Shown in pieces: positions 22,198-31,500 of a DNA stretch of 37,134 bases. Below the pieces are notes generated by a model. That model had not been told where the DNA came from. It searched no databases and saw nothing but the letters and a program-made list of their open reading frames with translations. The position numbers and the translations under genes are program-made. Origin of the DNA: a virus. Position 1 is the stretch's first letter. Each line of letters opens with the position of its first letter. The stretch is from IMG/VR virus record IMGVR_UViG_3300018080_008170, positions 1-37,134 of that record; one strand, given 5' to 3'.

Positions 22198-23676
22198 ATG
22201 AAAACAGTTATCAGTATTCTCTTTTCGATCTGTATCGGGGTGGTTTTTGCAATAGCAGGTACCATAATCGATGCGGATCCGGTTGTAGTTGGATCTATCG
22301 GCCTGGTGATTTCACAGATGCCGGTATATGCCAACAGTTTAGTAATGGCGCTGGGAACAAATATTATCTCTGAACAGCCCGGAGCCAAAGGAAACAGCAG
22401 GGTGTTGCGTGAAAAACGAGCTGCCCTTCTTAAGGAGCTAGAACCGCTTGCAAATAAGAAGGCTTCTGAGTTTACAGATGAGGACCGCAGTCTGTGGACT
22501 GAAAAACACGCTGAACTCCAAAAAGTCGATAAAGATCTTCGTCTCGTCCTGGAACAGGAAGAGGTACTTAAGAGCCGTGCGCTCATCGATGGAAAAGATC
22601 TGAGTGACCAGGACCTCCGTGATATTGCACGGTATTCTTTCCGTAAGGCTATCCTGTCGCAGCTCCAGGGAGGTGCTCTCGATGGTATCGAACTCGAAAT
22701 GCACCAGGAAGCTATGAAAGAAGCAAAAACAGAAGGACGTGTAATACAGGGTATTGGAATCCCTTATTTACTCCTTAGCAAGAGACCTATGCAAAGGGCT
22801 TCCACAGGGCAGAATGTAACAACAGCTGCCGAAGGAGGCTACCTGGTTCAGGAAGAGCCGCTGCTCTATTACCAGGCACTTCGGAATAAACTTCTTCTCC
22901 CCGGTATGGGAGCGAAACTGCTCACAGGACTAGTAGGTGATCTGCCTCTGGTTGAAGGTGGAACATTTACTGCAAGCTGGCTTGCCGAGGATGGGGAAGA
23001 CACTACGACAAAAGTGACTTTAGATGAACTGGTGATGAAACCTAAAAGGCTTTCAGCGACCGGTGCTTTGTCCAAGCAGCTGCTGAGACAGACATCTATC
23101 GATGTCGAACGCCTCATTGAAGATGAACTTATCATGGCTCATTCCCAGGGACTTCAGTTTGCAGCTATCAACGGTTCCGGAACGGATCCCGAGCCCAGAG
23201 GTATACTTAATAAATCAGGTATCGGATCTGTAGCAGGAGGAGACAATGGACTGGCTCCTGCCTGGAGTCATATTATAGGTCTTGAGACCGAGGTGTCGAT
23301 CGACAATGCCGATGGTCAGGCAATGGCTTACCTCACTAACTCCAAAGTAAGAGGTAAGCTGAAGCAGGTTGAAAAAGCAAGCAATACCGGGCAGTTTGTA
23401 TGGGTCGGGAATGAAACCAACGGGTATCCGGCATATGTTACCAATGCTGTACCCAGTAATCTTACGAAAGGCACATCCGAAAATGTATGTTCGGCTATAA
23501 TATTCGGTGATTTCAGTAAACTGCATATCGGTCAGTGGGGAAATATCGAGATAATCGTCGATCCTTATTCACTTAAGAAAAAAGGTGAGGTCGAGGTGAC
23601 CGTGATAAGTTACGGTGATATCGGTATCCTGCAGCCTGAAGCTTTTGCAGCAATGAAGGATGCACTGACTACTTAA
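22198..23676 (+). CDS. Major capsid protein, HK97 fold, with hydrophobic N-terminus
   Basis: 492 aa. The C-terminal ~290 residues are a typical HK97 capsid: TTAAEGGYLVQEEPL, LPLVEGGTFTASWLAEDGED, LVMKPKRLSATGALSKQLLRQ and a GDFSKLHIGQWG. Residues about 65-180 form the coiled-coil delta/scaffold domain. Unusually, residues 1-55 contain two hydrophobic segments (ISILFSICIGVVFAIAGTII; VVVGSIGLVISQM) resembling membrane helices. Protease cleavage probably falls near residue 200 (KRPMQRAS), removing both. The start is the only ATG upstream and is preceded by an ordinary 31-bp gap. Confidence 0.92.
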   Translation: MKTVISILFSICIGVVFAIAGTIIDADPVVVGSIGLVISQMPVYANSLVMALGTNIISEQPGAKGNSRVLREKRAALLKELEPLANKKASEFTDEDRSLWTEKHAELQKVDKDLRLVLEQEEVLKSRALIDGKDLSDQDLRDIARYSFRKAILSQLQGGALDGIELEMHQEAMKEAKTEGRVIQGIGIPYLLLSKRPMQRASTGQNVTTAAEGGYLVQEEPLLYYQALRNKLLLPGMGAKLLTGLVGDLPLVEGGTFTASWLAEDGEDTTTKVTLDELVMKPKRLSATGALSKQLLRQTSIDVERLIEDELIMAHSQGLQFAAINGSGTDPEPRGILNKSGIGSVAGGDNGLAPAWSHIIGLETEVSIDNADGQAMAYLTNSKVRGKLKQVEKASNTGQFVWVGNETNGYPAYVTNAVPSNLTKGTSENVCSAIIFGDFSKLHIGQWGNIEIIVDPYSLKKKGEVEVTVISYGDIGILQPEAFAAMKDALTT

Positions 23677-23713
23677 GAACAGGGTTTTTTCATATGGTTA
23701 GTTTAGAGTTATG

Positions 23714-23749
23714 GAGAGGCCTGCGGCTCCTGCTTAACGGCCTCTCTTT
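23714..23749 (+). terminator. Hairpin after the capsid gene
   Basis: GAGAGGCC (23714-23721) pairs with GGCCTCTC (23739-23746), with a 17-nt loop and a short T tract. Partial termination here would keep capsid mRNA more abundant than the downstream genes, as in many phages. Confidence 0.55.
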
Positions 23750-23770
23750 AAACAATTAAAATCTGAAACA

Positions 23771-24088
23771 ATGGCAAAACTGGTTAATGTAAAATTTCTA
23801 AAACCACATCCGGCATATGCATATTTTGCCGGTGATACGGGTAAGATAAATGCCGATAAGGCAGCAAAACTCATCAAGGATGGATATATAATGATCGCTC
23901 CGGATAAGGATGACATTGAAAATCCATTACCTGAAGATCTTCCTGCCCGTGATATCCTGTTTGAAAACGGATTCGACACTGTCGAAAAAGTTAAAAAGGC
24001 AGGTGAGTCAATCCTGGATATCTCAGGTATCGGAAAAGGTACTCTGAAGCAGCTGGAAACATACCTGGAAACCGATAACGAACAATAA
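23771..24088 (+). CDS. Small virion-region protein with C-terminal HhH motif
   Basis: 105 aa. The N-terminal 50 residues (NVKFLKPHPAYAYFAGDTGK) are similar to the start of the 34056-34331 product (VKVRFKQSHFEFAYNAGDIG), so they share a module. The C-terminal part (ISGIGKGTLKQLETYL) is a helix-hairpin-helix, usually DNA-binding. It sits between capsid and head-tail connectors. Head completion or DNA contact are possible roles. Confidence 0.65.
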   Translation: MAKLVNVKFLKPHPAYAYFAGDTGKINADKAAKLIKDGYIMIAPDKDDIENPLPEDLPARDILFENGFDTVEKVKKAGESILDISGIGKGTLKQLETYLETDNEQ

Positions 24089-24097
24089 TTCTTCGTC

Positions 24098-24673
24098 ATG
24101 TCCAATCCGAGGTACAAACTGAAAACAGCACCAACATGGGATCCGGTCACGGTCAATGCATTGAAGCGCAATCTTCATATCGATGCAGGCAACCATGATC
24201 AGGATGAATACCTGCAGGAGATCCTGGATTCTGTAGTAAAAGAATGGCAGGAAAACAATGGCAGGCAGATCGCCCGTGCTACATATACCATGTACCTGGA
24301 TTTTTATCCCGGTAATGACGAAGTGGAAATAACACTCGGACCTGTCGATGAAATATCGTCTGTCAAGTATTATGCCGATGGAGCGACAGAGCTTACTACA
24401 GTGGATACTTCCAAATATCAACTCGATAATGTGGAACTGACAGCCAGGTTGCGGTTTTTCGAGTCGTTTACTCCGGATTCGGACCGTATGAATGTTATCG
24501 AGATTGAATTTACCAATGGATGGGACAGCGCTGCAGAAGTGCCCGAAGACATAAAGGATATCATTATTCTCCTGGGTACCGAGCGTTACCTGAATCCCGA
24601 GAACCAGGGTGTGAGTACACGTCAGAGTGCTGCAGAAAGACTGTCGAGAAACTATCGAATACAAAGATATTGA
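24098..24673 (+). CDS. Head-tail connector, gp6-like
   Basis: This 191-aa protein opens KTAPTWDPVTVNALKRNLHI and ends in helices with VPEDIKDIIILLGTERYLNPE, the layout of HK97 gp6-type adaptors that bind under the portal. The middle is beta-rich (YTMYLDFYPGNDEVEITLGP). It overlaps nothing upstream and ends one base before the next ATG (24675). Confidence 0.8.
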   Translation: MSNPRYKLKTAPTWDPVTVNALKRNLHIDAGNHDQDEYLQEILDSVVKEWQENNGRQIARATYTMYLDFYPGNDEVEITLGPVDEISSVKYYADGATELTTVDTSKYQLDNVELTARLRFFESFTPDSDRMNVIEIEFTNGWDSAAEVPEDIKDIIILLGTERYLNPENQGVSTRQSAAERLSRNYRIQRY

Positions 24674-24674
24674 T

Positions 24675-24992
24675 ATGGGTGAGATAGGTAAAATGGATAG
24701 AAGAGTCTCGTTTCAGGTTGTCGCCAACACAAAAACGAGCGGAGGAGCTCCGAAGAAGACCTTTACTCATTCATTTTACGGGTGGTGTTCCAGGCAGATG
24801 ATCGGTGACGGTAGCGAGCAATATGCCAATGACCGGTTGGTATCACAGTACAGGTACAGGTACAAAACTCATAAAAGGGATGATGTGGATGAAACGATGC
24901 GCATAGTCGATGCATCGGTAACATACGAAATACTGGCCGTCAATCCGGTCGGGTTGTTCATTGAAATTCTGGTTGAGAAAGTCACGGCATGA
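24675..24992 (+). CDS. Head closure / head-tail adaptor protein
   Basis: 105 aa from ATG 24675; the frame opens earlier (24627), but that part overlaps the connector gene. It reads MGEIGKMDRRVSFQVVANTK with aromatic strands (HSFYGWCSRQMIGDG, QYRYRYKTHKRDDVDETMRI) typical of SPP1 gp16-like small beta-barrel stoppers. It seals the head pore after packaging. A 4-bp overlap links it to the next gene. Confidence 0.75.
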   Translation: MGEIGKMDRRVSFQVVANTKTSGGAPKKTFTHSFYGWCSRQMIGDGSEQYANDRLVSQYRYRYKTHKRDDVDETMRIVDASVTYEILAVNPVGLFIEILVEKVTA

Positions 24993-25492
24993 GTTCGGAT
25001 TTCGCTATCGATGGGACCGATAATCTTAAGCGGATATTCAACGAACTGCCGGATAAGGGGTATAATAAACCCGTCAAGGCTGCTTTCCGTAAAGCTGCGA
25101 AGCCGGTTTCCAAGGCAATGGCCGGTAATCTTCCTCCGAGTTTAAGCAGTATAAGGAAGATTATAAAGACTAAACCCGGCCGTGGTAAAAGTATGACTTT
25201 GTCGGTCGGCTTTACAGCAGGTATCTCGAAATTTGTAAACAGAAGAGGTCAGGCATGGGATCCATGGCAATTAATCTACTGGTTTAACTACGGAACCCTG
25301 TCAAACAGGCTTGCTTCCCATAATTTCAAGGCAGCCAGGAGAGGTAAGACAGCTTCTTATTCCGGAGGTATCAGACCGGGTCAGTTCGTTGAAAAAGCCA
25401 TTGAGCAAAGTATACCTGAAGCCCAGAAGACTTTTGAACAGGAATTTGAAAAGGAATTTATAAAGTTTCTTGAAAAACGTGCAGCGAGATGA
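24989..25492 (+). CDS. Neck/tail protein, HK97 gp10-like
   Basis: This 167-aa basic protein has DNLKRIFNELPDKGYNKPVK and KAAFRKAAKPVSKAMAGNLP at the N-terminus. A late GTLSNRLASHNFKAAR and RPGQFVEKAIEQSIPEAQKT match the HK97-gp10/minor tail family. It helps join head and tail. It is in the expected slot and overlaps the next gene by 4 bp. Confidence 0.75.
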   Translation: MSSDFAIDGTDNLKRIFNELPDKGYNKPVKAAFRKAAKPVSKAMAGNLPPSLSSIRKIIKTKPGRGKSMTLSVGFTAGISKFVNRRGQAWDPWQLIYWFNYGTLSNRLASHNFKAARRGKTASYSGGIRPGQFVEKAIEQSIPEAQKTFEQEFEKEFIKFLEKRAAR

Positions 25493-25854
25493 TAAGCGAT
25501 GCAATACAGAGCACTGTCGAGGCTGTTATCCCGAACACCTTTCAATCGATAGGTGATGAAGATATAACGGTCCCGTATTGTATTCATGAAGAGAACGACA
25601 CTCCGGAATACCTGAAAGAGGGATTGAGCGGCTACGGCTGGAGCGTGGAAATAGGTATCGTTCATAATACTCCGGATGATGCCGAGACGCTTGCCGTAAG
25701 TGTTATTTCGGCTGTCGGGGCACTGGCCGGTACTACCACGGATGGAACTGAAATAGAAACTGTCGAATACCAGGGATGTGAACCGGGCTTTGATCAGGCA
25801 ACACGCGAATATTTGAAATTATTACGATTCATAATAAACACTAAAAACCGTTAA
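25489..25854 (+). CDS. Tail terminator / completion protein
   Basis: This 121-aa protein shows the strand pattern and length of DUF3168-type tail terminators: VPYCIHEENDTPEYLKEGLS, GWSVEIGIVHNTPDDAETLA and a final YLKLLRFIINTKNR. It is assigned mainly by position between the gp10-like and tube genes. Confidence 0.65.
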   Translation: MISDAIQSTVEAVIPNTFQSIGDEDITVPYCIHEENDTPEYLKEGLSGYGWSVEIGIVHNTPDDAETLAVSVISAVGALAGTTTDGTEIETVEYQGCEPGFDQATREYLKLLRFIINTKNR

Positions 25855-25865
25855 AACTCAGTACA

Positions 25866-26303
25866 ATGGATGGAACAAAAGTATATCAGTACCAGCTTAC
25901 AATAAAGTGGGGTACTAAAATTATCAAAGGGCTTAAGACTGTCGGATTGAAGCTTAAAGCCAACTTTGAAGAAATACTTCTTAAGGAACAGGAAGGTGTT
26001 CCCGTTGACGATTTTATCGATTATGATACCGACATGTCGATAGCAGGTGACACATGGGAAAAAGATGTCTCCGAAGAATCCTCTCATGAGGATTTTGAAA
26101 CCCTCCGTGAAGCTCTTGCAGATGGAGCTACAGTGGCATTTGTCTATGGGCGGATGACTGAAGGAGAAAAGATAGTATCGGGCAATGCTCAACTTATAGA
26201 CTGGAGCGAAGATGCCGGATCCGAAAAGAAACCCGGTTCATGGAGCGGGTCGATAAAGGCTGTAAAAGGATCTGTTTCATTTACTACTTATTCTTCTACG
26301 TAA
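25866..26303 (+). CDS. Major tail tube protein
   Basis: This 145-aa beta-rich protein (GTKVYQYQLTIKWGTKIIKG, GVPVDDFIDYDTDMSIAGDT, GSWSGSIKAVKGSVSFTTYS) sits just before the frameshifted chaperone and tape measure. That is the invariant place of the tube protein in siphoviruses. It would polymerise around the tape measure. Confidence 0.78.
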   Translation: MDGTKVYQYQLTIKWGTKIIKGLKTVGLKLKANFEEILLKEQEGVPVDDFIDYDTDMSIAGDTWEKDVSEESSHEDFETLREALADGATVAFVYGRMTEGEKIVSGNAQLIDWSEDAGSEKKPGSWSGSIKAVKGSVSFTTYSST

Positions 26304-26304
26304 T

Positions 26305-26655
26305 ATGAAGATATATTATCTGATATTATCCGATGACCGTAAGGTCCGTGTCGAATGGAATATGAACTCTATGGAGGAATTCCGGTCCATCACAGGAATG
26401 GAGCTTACAGATCTGGCTGTGAAGAAAGCCGATATACCTACCCTGAGGACTATTGCCTGGTGCTCGATCCGTGAAGGTGAGGAAATAGAAGGCCGGGATT
26501 TTGAACTAGATGAAAAGGGTCTTGGCCGGTTAATGGGTATGAAAGAGATTGTGAAATTCTCAGAGATACTGGCTGAGCAATCCAATCCCGGGGAGCAAAA
26601 AAAAACGAAACCACCCAGGAGATTTCCTCTGATACACTTCAGGAGGAAGGGTTAG
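26305..26655 (+). CDS. Tail assembly chaperone, short (zero-frame) form
   Basis: This 116-aa protein is the G-like product that coats the tape measure during tail assembly. Sequence such as KVRVEWNMNSMEEFRSITGM and an acidic helical body fit Bacteroidota phage chaperones. It ends shortly after an A9 run where a -1 shift would give the longer form. Confidence 0.75.
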   Translation: MKIYYLILSDDRKVRVEWNMNSMEEFRSITGMELTDLAVKKADIPTLRTIAWCSIREGEEIEGRDFELDEKGLGRLMGMKEIVKFSEILAEQSNPGEQKKTKPPRRFPLIHFRRKG

Positions 26656-27029
26656 ATCTCGGTGATATTACCAGGTACAGGTGGAAATACCTGCGAAAGT
26701 TTGCTCTCGGATGCCTGAATTATACTCCTGAAAGGTTCGGCCGCACCAGGGTTGGCGATATGCTCGATGCAATGGGTGGTTATACCGAAGGAGAGAATGA
26801 CAGGATAAAAGTGATAGCACAGATTATCCGGACCGCTACAACGAAACTATGGAACACGCAGATAATCGAGGAGGACAGACTTACAGAAGAAGAGCTTTGG
26901 CCATTTCCCTGGGAAAAGAACAATATACAGGTAGAAGAGACAGATGAAGAGGAAAAGAAGAGAATATCTGATGAACAGGAAAAATATTTAATAAAACATT
27001 TCCCCGATAATGGGAACAGTAATAAGTAA
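26305..27029 (+). CDS. Tail assembly chaperone, long form by -1 frameshift
   Basis: After codon 100 a -1 shift at the A-run moves into a frame open to the stop at 27027-27029, giving about 241 aa (GT-like product). The extension reads ETTQEISSDTLQEEGLDLGD, then WKYLRKFALGCLNYTPERFG and IIRTATTKLWNTQI. There is no plausible independent start close to the site; the first in-frame ATG is at 26760, in the middle of the helical segment. Overlap with the tape measure gene start (27010) is normal. Confidence 0.78.
26598..26604 (+). other. Programmed -1 ribosomal frameshift site (A AAA AAA)
   Basis: Nine A in a row (26597-26605) contain an in-phase slippery heptamer A-AAA-AAA, read as CAA AAA AAA ACG in frame zero. 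Shifting back one base joins the two chaperone frames without a stop between. Conserved G/GT-type frameshifts lie at this place in most long-tailed phages. Confidence 0.8.
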
Positions 27030-28554
27030 TCTTAAGGCAAAATTCGGTGTCGACTCTTCAGATTTTAAGAAGGGTTTGAAGGATGGCGACAGAGCTGTAG
27101 ACGAATTCAAAGGATCGGCCGGCAGCAAGCTCGATGAGTTTGCATCGATGTTCGGTGTCAATATGGGAGCTGTCAACGGTTCCATAAATACAGCTAACAA
27201 ATCACTTAATTTTTTCGGACAGTCATTACGGGGAGCTGCAAAGGGTGGTAATTTACTTACTATCTCGATGAAGGCTCTGAAAATAGCGCTTATATCGACA
27301 GGTATAGGAGCTCTTGTTGTTGCCCTGGGATCCCTGATTACATACTTTAAAGGTACAGGAGAGGGTGCCCTGAAGTTTGCAGGAATCATGTCAAAGATAA
27401 GGTCCGTGATCGATAATATTATCGATAGGTTTCAGAATTTCGGAGCAGGTCTTGCTGATATATTCTCGGGTAATTTCCGTGAAGGCTGGGAAAAAATGAA
27501 GACTGCCTTCAAGGGTATCGGTGATGAGATTACGAAAGACTGGGTGGCATCAGGTAAGCTGGCTGATCGTGAAGATGCACTTTATAAAAAAGAGACCGCT
27601 CTTACTGTGAGCCTCTCGGAACGCAGGACAAAAATGGAGGAGCTGCGCCTTGCAGCACGTGACCTTAACCTGACAGAACAGGAACAGCTTGAAGCCCAGA
27701 AAGGGGCCATGGAAGTGCGTAGGAGCATGATGAACGATGAGCTTGGTATCGAGGTAGAGCGTCTGGCAATAATGAAGGAGCGCCTTGCTATCAGTGCCTC
27801 GGATCCCACTAACGAACAGCTGCGTGAGATAGCAGAGCAGGAGGCCAGGGTGAACCAGGTACGTGCAAGCGGTACACGTGAGATAAAAACAATGGCAGAG
27901 TATTATAATACTCTCACACGTAAAGTCGAAAAGCTGCATGCTGCTGAAAAGGAAAGGGCAACAATTATTGCCATAACAAAAGCTGAGATAGATAATCTGG
28001 CATTTCCTGATTTCGGGAAGGCTGTCGAGAATGCACTTGCCCCTATGCCTACTTTTCAGAAGCAGATAAAAGAGACCATGGTAGATATAAGCGATTCTAT
28101 CAATGGAGCATTTGAGAGTATGGCTTCAGGACTTGGTGAGTTCCTGGGTGCTCTGGCTATCGGTGATGCCGGCATAAAAGATTTCGGTAAAATGATGGCT
28201 TCGGCTTTTGCGGACCTTGCGGTAACAGTGGGAAAGATTGTGATAAAAGCTGCCCTGGCTATGGCCGGTATTGATAAGGCTCTTAAGATGCCTGGTGCCT
28301 GGCCGGTTGCCCTGGCTGCAGGGGTAGCTCTTGTGGCCATAGGGAGTGTTGTCAGAGGGGCTCTTGCAAATGCTGCGTCTGGTAGCGGTTCTGCAAATTT
28401 GAGCCTGAGATCCAATACATATACGTATGACACTCGTGCAACAGCGGCAACTACTAAAATGGAATTATCTATTGCCGGAAAGCTGACTGCCGAAGGATCT
28501 GACCTGGTATATGTTTTTAATAATGAGAATAACCGTAAAAACCTGGTAACATAA
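27010..28554 (+). CDS. Tail tape measure protein
   Basis: 514 aa: an N-terminal coiled-coil/phage-minor-tail region (AKFGVDSSDFKKGLKDGDRA), a hydrophobic segment ALKIALISTGIGALVVALGS near 90-115, long charged helices, and a C-terminal Ala/Gly hydrophobic part (AGIDKALKMPGAWPVALAAG). At the usual ~0.15 nm per residue it predicts a fairly short tail of 70-80 nm. No muramidase or peptidase domain is seen. Confidence 0.88.
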   Translation: MGTVISNLKAKFGVDSSDFKKGLKDGDRAVDEFKGSAGSKLDEFASMFGVNMGAVNGSINTANKSLNFFGQSLRGAAKGGNLLTISMKALKIALISTGIGALVVALGSLITYFKGTGEGALKFAGIMSKIRSVIDNIIDRFQNFGAGLADIFSGNFREGWEKMKTAFKGIGDEITKDWVASGKLADREDALYKKETALTVSLSERRTKMEELRLAARDLNLTEQEQLEAQKGAMEVRRSMMNDELGIEVERLAIMKERLAISASDPTNEQLREIAEQEARVNQVRASGTREIKTMAEYYNTLTRKVEKLHAAEKERATIIAITKAEIDNLAFPDFGKAVENALAPMPTFQKQIKETMVDISDSINGAFESMASGLGEFLGALAIGDAGIKDFGKMMASAFADLAVTVGKIVIKAALAMAGIDKALKMPGAWPVALAAGVALVAIGSVVRGALANAASGSGSANLSLRSNTYTYDTRATAATTKMELSIAGKLTAEGSDLVYVFNNENNRKNLVT

Positions 28555-31500
28555 ATGGCTTATGGACTCAAATACGAACTCTTATGTAAATCCAGGCTTG
28601 ATAATCTGTATAAGCTGAAGCTTTCTTTTGATGGTTATGAAGGATCCGAAATAGATCGTAACCTTGCACTACCGGGCGCCATCAAATTAAGAAAAGATAA
28701 GGCAGGGATTATCAGGGGGACCTCACTCGAATTTACTCTCCGTGAAGAAGTCGATTTTGAATTTCTTGAATTCTATTCTAATAATGCGAAATACATAAAA
28801 GCTCAATTATATCTCGGATCTACATTGCTGTGGACAGGATATGTGGCTCCACAGCAATACCAGGCAACATATAAGCCGGCACCATCGAACATTACTTTTA
28901 CAGCGACTGATGGACTGGGGCTACTCAAAAATGAAGATTTCACATTAACAGGCAGCCAGGATCAGCTGGCAATAATAAGGCATTGTTTAGATAAGATCGG
29001 CCTTAATCTGGGCTATTCCATAGCAATAGATCTTTATGAAACAAACCATAACGAAACATACTCTCCCCTCTCACAAACTTATGAAGATGCATCTCTATAT
29101 GCTGATGATAATTGTTATGAAGTACTCGAAAAGATATTGGGTAAATATAATGCAGAGATATCACAATGTGGGGGCCGATGGAGGATAGTATGTGATAACG
29201 ATAAAAAAAGCACTCCGAAACTATATACTTATGCCGGTGTTTATGAGTCGGCAGGATCTGCACCCTCAGTCCTGGATCTAGGGTACCTGAAAGACGGGGC
29301 AGATGTTTCTCCTGTAGGCACGCTGCAGATGGGTATGGAGCCCGGAGCAAAGAAAGTCAAGATAACACATGATTTCGGTCGCAAGGATTCATGGCTTACA
29401 AATTATGATTTCACCGAGTATGAATCCAGTATGTTTACAGGATGGAATAAGAACGGAAGTTTCGATGTTCTGCAGCGTGAACATGAAGGAAAGAAATATG
29501 CATTTCTTAATGGATATTCCAATACTGGTGTGGACTATATTCATCAGTCAATATCGGTTGTTAATACCGATGCTGATGATTTTGTTTTTGAGATCGATGT
29601 TGCCCCTATAGGTTTTCTTTCTCACGGTTATTCAAGTAAGTCATCTATACAGATGACAGTTAAGATGCTTATAAGGCTTTATGATGGAGACTCCACATAT
29701 TATTATCTCGGAACCGAAGGATGGGAAACATCTGAAACATATCTTGAAATAGAACTTCCATCCTCCATCCGACGTCCTGTATGGAATAAGATAAGCATTA
29801 CCACATCTGCTCTTCCCTGTAGTGGTACGCTTTTAGTACGCTTATATAGATTTCAGGCATCAAGTGAACCTGAGAATACAACTTATACAGGGATTGCTTA
29901 TTCAAACGTGGATCTTTATTCGCTTTATGAAGCACAGCTTCTCCCTGGGATCCTCGAGACCATTGTCGGCTTCGATAATAGTAGTGAGCCAGGTACTCTT
30001 TCCGATATCAAAATATTTATTGCCGATGCTCCCGATTATGATAATGCAGGCTTAATCTATAAATATATAACAAGACTGAGCGATGGATCTCCTACCGGTC
30101 CTTCTACCTGGTACCGGTTCGGAAGCGAAGATGAATATTCTCTTATTGTTCAGCTGGCCAGAATGCTTGCGAGCAATAACCGTGTGGCCAGGCAGAAGCT
30201 AACAGGCACGATAAAGGGAAGCTCTCTTGCATTTGACAGCATTATCAAGCATGTTTATAATGATAACCGCGAATTTGAAATAGCTGAAGGCACCTGGGAT
30301 CTCTATGAAGAGAAATGGAATGTAACACTGCTGGAAGTTCTCTCCTGGAGTGATGAAGATATTACTTTCTCCACTGAAACCTCCCAGGGATCATCCAGCT
30401 CGGGAGGATCCTCGAGCGTAGTAACAGGAATAGTAACCGGGAATCCTCCGGAGATGAGTGGGGAAGATATCCTGACTAAGCTTCTCGATGTTGACGGTCC
30501 GGGATCTCTGCTTGATGCAGATCTGCTCGATGGTCATGAAGCAACATATTTTGCTACAGCTGATCATCTTCATACGGATACATATATCCCTCTAATTGAT
30601 TCTCCCACAAGCGGGAAATTTCCCACTATAAATGCGATCGGAGGACTCAATAATAGTAGTTACGGCCCTTCAAGTTTTGAGCCGGCAATATCAAAAAGTA
30701 CCGGCTACCTTTATTCAAACGGAACGACATGGTCGTTTAAGAACGAAACTTATATCAAAGCTATTACCGGATCATTTGAGGGCTACCTTCCATTAATAAC
30801 CGCTACTGGATCACTTATAGGGAGTGCATATCAGCCATCGGATTTTGCATCATCGACCCATAATCATTCAGGAGTCTATCAGCCCCTGGATTCTGATTTG
30901 ACAGCTATAGCTGCGTTATCCGGAGACGGGATCCTTAAGAAAACTTCCGGAACATGGGGCATGGATACTACCGGCTATCAGCCGGCAGATGCAATACTGA
31001 CCGGTATATGCAATGGATTGACAGGTCATTCCGGAGGGCCACATTTTGTAAAAATGACAGGCCCAAGCACCTTCTCTGTAGATACGAGCTCATACCAGCC
31101 CCTGGATTCAGATCTCACAGCCATAGCTGCCCTCTCCGGGGATGGTATCCTCACAAAGGAAAGTGGTACATGGAAAATGGATTCTAATTCTTATGCACAG
31201 GTAACACTGCAAGGCGATGATGGAGATATAATAGTATCGGACGGATCAGGAGATATTTATTCTTCGGGAAACCAACTATCAGATTATGCAGATGTATCTC
31301 ATAATCATTCTGCAGCAGATATTACTTCTGGGACACTTAATAATGCAAGACTAAACCAAGCTCTTTCAGTAACAACATCAATAACAGCTCCAGTAGCATA
31401 TATAGATGGTATAACCTTGCAAGATTCAACAGACAGGACAGGATTATTGGAATTGTCTTGTTCAGGAAAAACATACGTGGGGATACAGATGAAAGATGAC

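Noticed and set aside
24023-24664. 213-codon ORF on the minus strand
   Set aside because: Opposite to the connector gene in a uniformly rightward operon; Cys/His-rich shadow composition.
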